A stretch of 9,655 nt of DNA. It comes from a bacterium (GTDB taxonomy: Bacteria > Spirochaetota > UBA4802 > UBA5550). The position numbers and the translations under genes are program-made. Below, in pieces: positions 1-5,363 of this stretch (positions within the stretch are counted from its first letter, which is position 1; the number at the start of each line of letters is the position of its first letter). The notes beneath the pieces are model-generated. The model saw only the letters and a program-made list of their open reading frames with translations, ran no database searches and was not told the origin of the DNA. The stretch spans positions 1 through 9,655 of the forward strand of contig JAAENB010000280.1 of NCBI GenBank assembly GCA_024224995.1. The letters are read 5' to 3'.

Positions 1-155
1 AAACCGGCCCGGTGTCAGAGGAACAACCAACTCCTTCGGCGGAAACCGTTCCGGTGTCAGAGGAACAACCAACTCCTCCGGCGGAAACCGTTCCGGTGTC
101 AGAGGAACAACCAACTCCTTCGGCGGAAACCGCTCCGGTGTCAGAGGAGGAGTGA
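1..155 (+). CDS. 3' end of a gene with a Pro/Glu-rich 14-residue tandem repeat (partial)
   Basis: The 5' end is outside the window; the codon phase starts at base 3 and a TGA lies at 153-155. The frame reads repeats of PVSEEQPTPSAETV (three full copies, then PVSEEE and stop). This composition is typical of an extended, acidic, surface or periplasmic linker, as found between a signal peptide and a folded domain. The unit is 42 bp, so other frames are also open, but this one gives the most protein-like composition and a clean end just after the repeat. The next gene lies in exactly the same frame, with no other stop between them. This segment may therefore be the N-terminal linker of the same protein, interrupted by the TGA, rather than a separate gene. 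I do not recognise the protein. Confidence 0.5.
   Translation, partial: TGPVSEEQPTPSAETVPVSEEQPTPPAETVPVSEEQPTPSAETAPVSEEE
12..152 (+). repeat. 42-bp tandem repeat, about 3.3 copies
   Basis: The unit begins GGTGTCAGAGGAAC and recurs at about positions 11, 53 and 95, with a final partial copy at about 137. The copies differ by a few substitutions (for example tccttcggc versus tcctccggc). The period is a multiple of three, so copy-number change keeps the reading frame. There are no non-repeated spacers, so it is not a CRISPR array. The repeat continues to the left edge of the window, so the true copy number is unknown. Confidence 0.9.
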
Positions 156-242
156 GCTGTAACAAACTGGGCGGTCCTCTACGAAGAGAGTGATTCTTTA
201 GAATATATTATCAAACAAACAACATGGAAGCCCCAGGAGTCA

Positions 243-1676
243 TTGTACCGAATTAGCCTGCCAAAATCATACAGCAAAGCGGATTCCGGAGAGGCTTCAA
301 AACAAATGAAATATATCTGGCTTAAGGGCCGTTCTATTATTGATGGGGATCCTGAAAAATATTACGGGATCTTAGTTGGAAGGACCAGGGATCTTGATAC
401 GGTCTATATTAACAATACACCTGTTGGGCGAAAAGCCTATGGCCGGATAATTGAGTGGCATCAGCCCAGCCAGTATTCCATTCCTCAGGGTATTCTTAAA
501 AAAGGAGCAAACGAAGTATATATCCGGCTTGGAGTAAAGACCAGGGGCTTTGCTGCAATAAAACCGGGTACAGTTCTTTTGCAAAGCGAAAAGGATTTTA
601 TTAACGCGGCCTGCTGGAATGATGTCCTGTATAAGCAGGTTTTTGCCTGGATGATCGTGATATTTACCACAATGGTGTTGGGGCATCTTTTTTATTTTAT
701 TGTTGATAGAAAAAACAAAATACTTCTGATTCTGGCATCGGGTTTTTTTCTCTATGATATAAGTGTTCTTCCCCTGTTTTTTGTTGATATCAGTCAAAAT
801 ATCGAGCGAATTGGTATCATTTACTACGCTCTTGTTCCTCTTGCTCTTGTCTTTACGGTTTTGATGATCCAGGTCGTTTACGGCATGTACCTGGCCGGGT
901 ATAACAGGATAGTCATATCCCTGCTGTTTTTTTTATCACTGCTTATTGGCAGTAGTGAATATTTGTTCGGTGGCGTACAGGCGCGGCCGCTGCTGACACT
1001 GCTGAGTATGGTTTTAGGGATTGTGTACCTGGTCTATGTTATCTACCGGCTCCACAGCATAAAACTTGCCCGGTACAAAATCATTTTCCTGGCCATAGCT
1101 GCGGGATATGTTATTCTTACCTGGATATGGGAAGTTCTGTCTCCCCTTACCGGGATATATTGTCCCGACCTCTTCAGTCTCTACCTGCTTCCGGTAAATT
1201 TGCTGCAGCTGGCCATTTACGAAGCAGTGGAGTTAAAGAAAAGAAGGGTGAAATTCGACAGTCTCTATGCCAAATTCGCAATAGCAAAACAGGGGTGCGA
1301 CCCCTGCGAGGGGTGCGACCCCTGCGAGGATAAACAGGCAGTGACAATAACCAGTTCCTCAGAGGAAAAACTGGAAACAGTGATCGCCTTTATTAAAGAA
1401 AATTATAAGTCCGATATTTCCCGTGAAGGGCTTGCTGCCGCCGTAGATATGAACCCTAACTATTTGAGCAGCCTTTTTAATTCCTATACCGGGAAAAAGA
1501 TCAATGAATATATTAACCATCTTCGGATAGGGGACGCAGCCGGGCAGTTAACAAAAACCGATTTAAAAATTATTGAAATCGCCTATGCTGTGGGATTTGA
1601 AAGCCTGTCTACTTTTCTCAGGGCCTTTAGGAACGAGACCGGAAAAACACCCAGCCAGCACCGCCAAAAAAGCTAA
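243..1676 (+). CDS. Membrane-bound 7TM regulator with C-terminal AraC-type DNA-binding domain
   Basis: Residues 1-125 look like a periplasmic galactose-binding-like beta-sandwich of the kind attached to 7TM receptors (LYRISLPK, YINNTPVG, GANEVYIRL). Residues 132-330 hold seven hydrophobic segments. A cytosolic linker at 331-375 contains CDPCEGCDPC. Residues 376-475 form an AraC/XylS helix-turn-helix pair (SREGLAAAVDMNPNYLSSLF, then IIEIAYAVGFESLSTFLRAFRNETGKTP). I infer that it senses an extracytoplasmic ligand and binds DNA while tethered to the membrane. The start is doubtful. The only initiation codon near the open end is TTG at 243, with AGGAG just 3 nt upstream, too close for a good site. 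The same frame stays open back to 156 and encodes residues (NWAVLYEE..., TTWKPQESLYR) that fit the start of this domain, so the real gene may extend through the TGA at 153-155 into the repeat. Confidence 0.8.
   Translation: MYRISLPKSYSKADSGEASKQMKYIWLKGRSIIDGDPEKYYGILVGRTRDLDTVYINNTPVGRKAYGRIIEWHQPSQYSIPQGILKKGANEVYIRLGVKTRGFAAIKPGTVLLQSEKDFINAACWNDVLYKQVFAWMIVIFTTMVLGHLFYFIVDRKNKILLILASGFFLYDISVLPLFFVDISQNIERIGIIYYALVPLALVFTVLMIQVVYGMYLAGYNRIVISLLFFLSLLIGSSEYLFGGVQARPLLTLLSMVLGIVYLVYVIYRLHSIKLARYKIIFLAIAAGYVILTWIWEVLSPLTGIYCPDLFSLYLLPVNLLQLAIYEAVELKKRRVKFDSLYAKFAIAKQGCDPCEGCDPCEDKQAVTITSSSEEKLETVIAFIKENYKSDISREGLAAAVDMNPNYLSSLFNSYTGKKINEYINHLRIGDAAGQLTKTDLKIIEIAYAVGFESLSTFLRAFRNETGKTPSQHRQKS
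1291..1329 (+). repeat. In-frame 18-bp tandem duplication encoding a four-cysteine cluster
   Basis: The 18-bp unit ggggtgcgacccctgcga occurs at 1292-1309 and again at 1310-1327. Each copy contains the palindrome GGGGT-GCG-ACCCC. It lies in the linker between the last membrane helix and the DNA-binding domain and encodes GCDPCEGCDPCED, placing cysteines at residues 352, 355, 358 and 361 of the protein started at 243. Either a small palindromic element was inserted and duplicated, or it forms a C-x2-C-x2-C-x2-C metal or redox motif. Confidence 0.9.
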
Positions 1677-1682
1677 TTTGAG

Positions 1683-1722
1683 TGTCATTTCTTCGAAATC
1701 CAACGGGTTGAAGTGACATTTT
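1683..1722 (+). terminator. Possible weak intrinsic terminator after the AraC-type gene
   Basis: TGTCA (1683-1687) and CTTC (1691-1694) can pair with GAAG (1710-1713) and TGACA (1714-1718), leaving a three-base bulge. AATCC-AAC-GGGTT can extend the stem inside. The hairpin is followed by only TTTTG. It lies 6 nt after the stop codon. The stem is imperfect and the T run short, so termination would be partial at best. Confidence 0.4.
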
Positions 1723-1757
1723 GCCGAATAATCTCTATATTAACCTCATCAAAATAT

Positions 1758-1763
1758 AAGGAG
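1758..1763 (+). promoter_or_regulatory. Ribosome binding site of the alpha/beta hydrolase
   Basis: AAGGAG lies 7 nt before the ATG at 1771, which fixes the start. No convincing promoter was found in the 94-bp gap before this gene. Confidence 0.8.
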
Positions 1764-1770
1764 ATTCACT

Positions 1771-2730
1771 ATGAAAAAAGCTTTAATCATAACAGTAAGT
1801 GTGATTTCACTGGTAGTTCTTATAGGGTACATTGCCTTTCCGTCAACAACACCCGAATTTAAAGATGGAGAGTACCTGATTTTTAAGTCGGAAGAAAGCA
1901 AGGGAAAGTTAATTGAACTGTACGAGGAAGTACTTTCGGAATGGCCCGTTGCGTACCGGCAAACTGAAGTTGCAACATCCTGGGGAAAAACCCATATCCT
2001 GGTAACAGGGGAGAAAAATAAAAAGCCGCTCATGCTTCTTAATGGCGGTGGAGGAGCTTCTCCTCTCTTTATTGAAAGTATTAAAGACCTGAGCCGGGAT
2101 CATCGTGTATATACCGTGGATACCATAGGCGCACCGGGAAAGAGTACGCTAACCCGCTTGCCGGAAATTCCGCAGGATTATGCCCGATGGTTAAACGAGG
2201 TTTTTACTTCGTTAAAGATTGAAAAAGCGGCAGTTGTTGGCGTGTCATACGGTGCTTTTATTTCGCAATGGTTTTACAACGAATTTCCCGAAAAAGTAGA
2301 CAAAATTGTATTGTTGTCGTATTCTTACAAAGATCAATCCATGGATATAGCAATGGTCTTTGACCTGTTTTATTATTCCTTATTTGCCGGTACGCAGCAA
2401 TCAATTGAATGGCTTAATGGTGGACCGGTAAAGGATAAAAAGAAGTTAAAGACATATCTGCGAGTATGGCGTCTTTTGAATGACCACGGAAAACCTTTTA
2501 TGATTGAACCGCTGAATGTTCCGGATGATGCTGTTAAGAAGATCGCAGTTCCCGTGCTTATAATTATGGGTGAAAAAGATCCTATCTGGAGCGCGCCCAA
2601 AGCACGGGAATATTTAAAAAAGATAAATAATCCCTTGATCCGCTTTGAGATGATCCGGGGTGAAGGGCACATGGTTCCCAATACCCGGGCAGCGCTGGTG
2701 GATAAGAAAATCCTTGAATTTTTGAATTGA
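1771..2730 (+). CDS. Membrane-anchored alpha/beta hydrolase (putative esterase/lipase)
   Basis: This 319-residue protein of the alpha/beta-hydrolase fold probably hydrolyses an ester or lactone; the substrate is unknown. Residues 4-22 form one hydrophobic segment after MKK with no clear cleavage or lipobox site, so it is probably a signal anchor with the enzyme outside the cytoplasmic membrane. The full catalytic set is visible: oxyanion-loop stretch LLNGGGGAS (89-97), nucleophile S159 in GVSYG, acid D270 in GEKDPIW and H300 in GEGHMVP. YTVDTIGAPGKS (114-125) is the usual strand and loop before the lid region. The length is normal for single-domain members. It stands between the AraC-type gene and the sigma operon. 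The stop codon overlaps the next operon's -35 element, and the gap to that gene is 53 nt, so some co-transcription is possible. Confidence 0.9.
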   Translation: MKKALIITVSVISLVVLIGYIAFPSTTPEFKDGEYLIFKSEESKGKLIELYEEVLSEWPVAYRQTEVATSWGKTHILVTGEKNKKPLMLLNGGGGASPLFIESIKDLSRDHRVYTVDTIGAPGKSTLTRLPEIPQDYARWLNEVFTSLKIEKAAVVGVSYGAFISQWFYNEFPEKVDKIVLLSYSYKDQSMDIAMVFDLFYYSLFAGTQQSIEWLNGGPVKDKKKLKTYLRVWRLLNDHGKPFMIEPLNVPDDAVKKIAVPVLIIMGEKDPIWSAPKAREYLKKINNPLIRFEMIRGEGHMVPNTRAALVDKKILEFLN

Positions 2731-2755
2731 CCGCTATTTGCGGGTGTGGTATACT
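2727..2755 (+). promoter_or_regulatory. Housekeeping-type promoter of the LRR-sigma-amidohydrolase operon
   Basis: TTGACC (2727-2732) and TATACT (2750-2755) are separated by 17 bases, a near-consensus sigma-70 arrangement about 28 nt before the LRR start codon. The spacer holds a small dyad, CCGC-TATTT-GCGG (with 2731-2743), that could be an operator. No GGAAC/CGTCTA element is present, so the sigma operon does not appear to be driven by the element found before the two - strand genes. Confidence 0.7.
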
Positions 2756-2783
2756 GTGACATTATTTTTACAGGAGAAAACCT

Positions 2784-3872
2784 ATGCCGCAGGAACTGGA
2801 AATAATCAAGGAACTTGAGAATAAAATCCACCGGGAATTGTCCGAACTCTATCCCGAAGAGATAAAAACCCATGCTCATTATACCGGCTATGAGACCGAT
2901 TCTCAGGGTGATGTTATACTTCTGAGCCTGCCTAACGCAGATATGAAAGAAGTTCCTGCTGAGATCGCGAAATTAAAAAAACTCCGGCATTTGAATTTAG
3001 CGGGCAATACCCTGACAGTGCTTCCCGATTGGATGGCAGAACTCAAAAGCCTGGAAGTTTTATATATCGACGATAATAATTTTTTCTCTATTCCGGAATG
3101 GATCGGGGAATTGAGCGAATTACGTACCTTGAGTTTATGTAATTCCCGGCTTCCTTCTTTTCCTGTATGGATACAAAAACTTGAGAATTTGCAGGGGCTG
3201 TTTTTGGAAAATAATCAAATTTCTGTTCTTCCTGAATGGATATGCGTGCTGGAAAATTTAAACTACCTGGATTTAAGAAAAAACTGGCTTGCGTCCACTC
3301 CTGAGTGTATTGGAAGCATTCCTGCTCTCAAAGGATTGTACCTGGACAATAACCAGCTGCAGATTATTCCGGAAAGTTTTCGTGAGCTTAAAAACCTGGA
3401 AGCGCTGCACATGGACAGCAACCGGCTCTCCTCTATTCCCGAATGGATTGGAGAACTTACCGCCCTTACGGACCTGGACATTCGAGCAAACCTGCTCACG
3501 AGCATTCCCGATTCTATTGGCAAACTGGCTAATTTGCGGACTCTGCAGCTGCGCGTAAACCGCCTGGAATCAATTCCGGCTTCAATTGGAGATCTTGGCA
3601 GCCTGGAATACCTGGATTTTGCTTTTAACCAGCTGGCATCTGTTCCGGAATCATTGGGAAACCTGGGCAGCTTACGGGAGCTGGATTTGAGCAATAATGA
3701 ATTAAAATCTTTTTCCGAATCATTGCTTGAATTGAATATGGAAATAGAATACGAATTTAACCACGGCAGCAGTATATTCCTGGATGGAAATCCCCTTGAA
3801 TCTCCTCCTGTTGATATTGTAAAAGAGGGAAAAGAAGCAGTCCGTGCTTACTTTGAGTCATTACGGAAATGA
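2784..3872 (+). CDS. Leucine-rich-repeat protein (cytoplasmic)
   Basis: This 362-residue protein is almost entirely LRR. After a roughly 40-residue N-terminal segment there are about eleven repeats of 23 residues with the pattern L-x2-IP-x2-IG-x-L-x2-L-x2-L-x-L-x2-N (for example residues around LTSIPDSIGKLANLRTL). It closes with a cap reading GNPLESPP...AVRAYFESL, similar to the end of LRR blocks in bacterial LRR and Roco-type proteins. There is no signal peptide, membrane segment, GTPase or kinase domain, so it is predicted to be a cytosolic protein-binding scaffold. The start is set by AGGAG at 2772-2776, 7 nt before the ATG. Its TGA overlaps the sigma-factor ATG in ATGA, indicating translational coupling and probably a shared function. 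Its partner is unknown; the sigma factor is the obvious candidate. Confidence 0.9.
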   Translation: MPQELEIIKELENKIHRELSELYPEEIKTHAHYTGYETDSQGDVILLSLPNADMKEVPAEIAKLKKLRHLNLAGNTLTVLPDWMAELKSLEVLYIDDNNFFSIPEWIGELSELRTLSLCNSRLPSFPVWIQKLENLQGLFLENNQISVLPEWICVLENLNYLDLRKNWLASTPECIGSIPALKGLYLDNNQLQIIPESFRELKNLEALHMDSNRLSSIPEWIGELTALTDLDIRANLLTSIPDSIGKLANLRTLQLRVNRLESIPASIGDLGSLEYLDFAFNQLASVPESLGNLGSLRELDLSNNELKSFSESLLELNMEIEYEFNHGSSIFLDGNPLESPPVDIVKEGKEAVRAYFESLRK

Positions 3873-4477
3873 AAGACAACACCCCGATATTCGAGACAGA
3901 AAATGATTTCTTTGAGATGGTTTATCCGCTTAAAGAAAAACTGCTGCTAACGGCAAAGATCAAACTGCGTGATTTCTATGAAGCGGAAGACGCGGTAAGT
4001 GAAGCGATAATGAAAGCCTGCCAGAAGCGGAACCAGCTCCGCAATAAAGAGAAGCTTTATTCCTGGCTGCTCCGGATACTCATCAATCACTGCAATGATA
4101 TCTTTCGTATTAAAAGACAGCAGGGATATTCAATTGAAGATGTTGAGGAAACTCCCGAGACCAGGGACAGCCTCGATACTCCCGGGTACCGTTACGAACT
4201 GGAGCAGGAAATAGAACGGGTCCTGGATATTATGCTTACTCTTGAACCGGAAGAACACCGGGAAGTTGTGATCCTCTATTACTATAGAAAGTTTTCCTAT
4301 GAACAAATCGCTGAGACGCTGGAAATCCCCGAAGGCACGGTTAAGTCCCGGATGAACCGCGCCCGGAGTACGCTTGAAAAAGCCTTTGAAAAAGCAAACA
4401 TCAAAAAAGAAGATCTTGAATTTGTCCGCGATCTTGCCCAATGGCCGGGGATACGGCTGTATGATAACTGGGAGTAG
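3869..4477 (+). CDS. ECF-type RNA polymerase sigma factor
   Basis: This 202-residue sigma-70-family protein contains only regions 2 and 4, as in ECF sigma factors. Residues 18-83 are sigma region 2, including DFYEAEDAVSEAIMKA and YSWLLRILINHCNDIFR. An acidic linker follows at 88-110. Residues 118-172 are region 4, with the recognition helix-turn-helix FSYEQIAETLEIPEGTVKSR (142-161). A charged tail of about 25 residues (178-202, ending LYDNWE) goes beyond the usual end. It would direct RNA polymerase to a dedicated promoter set. It overlaps the LRR gene by 4 nt, and the next gene starts 5 nt after its TAG. No gene with the look of an anti-sigma factor is present, so the LRR protein or the tail may modulate activity (inference). 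It is a candidate to read the GGAAC-N17-CGTCTA promoters at 7630 and 9445. Confidence 0.92.
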   Translation: MKDNTPIFETENDFFEMVYPLKEKLLLTAKIKLRDFYEAEDAVSEAIMKACQKRNQLRNKEKLYSWLLRILINHCNDIFRIKRQQGYSIEDVEETPETRDSLDTPGYRYELEQEIERVLDIMLTLEPEEHREVVILYYYRKFSYEQIAETLEIPEGTVKSRMNRARSTLEKAFEKANIKKEDLEFVRDLAQWPGIRLYDNWE

Positions 4478-4482
4478 GGAAT

Positions 4483-5355
4483 ATGCCTGGTACAAAAAAG
4501 GTGATTGACTGCGCGGTAACACCGCCCTTTAAAGAGTTTTTTATTCAACCCGCGTACATGGAAGATTATTTTCGTGTGTATGGACAGGAGCTGAAAAAAG
4601 GCATGCAATCATTGCTCGATTTTGCCTGGACTTCGGAATCTTTTATTACCATGCTGGACAATGAAGGGATTGATATTGCCGTGATCCGTTCCCGGGATAT
4701 AGAGACCTCGTTTGGATTAAAAATTCCCAATGAGGCGTGTTCCGAGCTGGTAAAGAAACACCCGGACAGGTTTATTGGCCTGGCAGGTATAGACCCGTTT
4801 AAAGGCGAAAAGGCAGTGGAAGACCTGGAGTATGCGGTAACTGAACTTGGCCTTAAAGGAGTCGATTTCTGGACCTATGAATATAATCTTCCCGCTCATG
4901 ATAAAGCCTATTATCCAATATATGAAAAATGCCTGGAACTTGACGCGGTAGTTTTTATAGAATCTTCCATGCATTTTCGCCGGGACGTTCCAATGGACAT
5001 ATGCAGGCCAATTTACCTGGATTATATCGCGGTTGATTTTCCCGATTTAAAAATAGTCGGCAGCACTCCGGGCTGGCCCTGGGTTTCCGAGCTTATGGGA
5101 GTCGCGTGGCGGCATCCGAATGTTTTTGTGTCCACTTCAACGGTACGGCCAAAATATTTCGGCAATCCCCGTTCGGGCTATGAAACCCTTATTCAGTTAG
5201 GCAATAGCGTGCTGCAGGATAAAATCATGTATGCCTCAGGCTGGCCCATGCTTCCCATGAAACAGGGCGCTGAGGAAATTAGCGGTCTTCCGCTGCGCGA
5301 AGAGGTCAAGGAAAAATGGCTCTACTCCAACGCGGCGAATCTTTTTAACGTATAA
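4483..5355 (+). CDS. Amidohydrolase_2-like TIM-barrel protein with degenerate metal site
   Basis: This 290-residue protein has the overall pattern of the ACMSD-related amidohydrolase family: N-terminal VIDCAVTPP, central HPDRFIGLAGIDP (93-105), GLKGVDFW, YYPIYEKCLEL, DFPDLKIVGSTPGWPW and C-terminal ASGWPMLPM followed by a helical NAANLF end. The positions that normally carry metal ligands appear replaced. The H-x-H after the first strand reads A11-x-T13. The strand-5 histidine reads E160. The histidine of the usual AHxGG reads T195 (GSTPG). The catalytic aspartate of GSDxP reads G253 (ASGWP). The protein may be a non-metal enzyme or a binding protein. Ligand positions were judged by eye. Its ATG follows the sigma stop by 5 nt, with GGAG overlapping that stop, so it is the third gene of the operon. 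It ends 8 bp from the converging protease gene. Confidence 0.8.
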   Translation: MPGTKKVIDCAVTPPFKEFFIQPAYMEDYFRVYGQELKKGMQSLLDFAWTSESFITMLDNEGIDIAVIRSRDIETSFGLKIPNEACSELVKKHPDRFIGLAGIDPFKGEKAVEDLEYAVTELGLKGVDFWTYEYNLPAHDKAYYPIYEKCLELDAVVFIESSMHFRRDVPMDICRPIYLDYIAVDFPDLKIVGSTPGWPWVSELMGVAWRHPNVFVSTSTVRPKYFGNPRSGYETLIQLGNSVLQDKIMYASGWPMLPMKQGAEEISGLPLREEVKEKWLYSNAANLFNV

Positions 5356-5363
5356 CGCATGTT

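Noticed and set aside
1..152. CRISPR-like array in the 42-bp repeats
   Set aside because: Units are directly adjacent with no unique spacers, and the period preserves a coding frame.
153..155. TGA read as tryptophan (alternative code) or selenocysteine
   Set aside because: TGA is the terminal stop of the hydrolase and LRR genes, coding frames use TGG for Trp, and no selenocysteine insertion hairpin is evident after it.
372..797. Antisense open frame of 141 codons inside the regulator gene
   Set aside because: It is a shadow of the 7TM-AraC gene with low-complexity composition and no ribosome binding site.
2731..2743. CCGC-TATTT-GCGG as terminator of the hydrolase gene
   Set aside because: The stem is only 4 bp and no T run follows. 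It lies inside the next promoter's spacer and is at best an operator.
3263..3694. Antisense open frame of 143 codons inside the LRR gene
   Set aside because: It is Ser/Arg-rich and repeats with the 69-bp LRR period, as expected for a shadow of the repeat.
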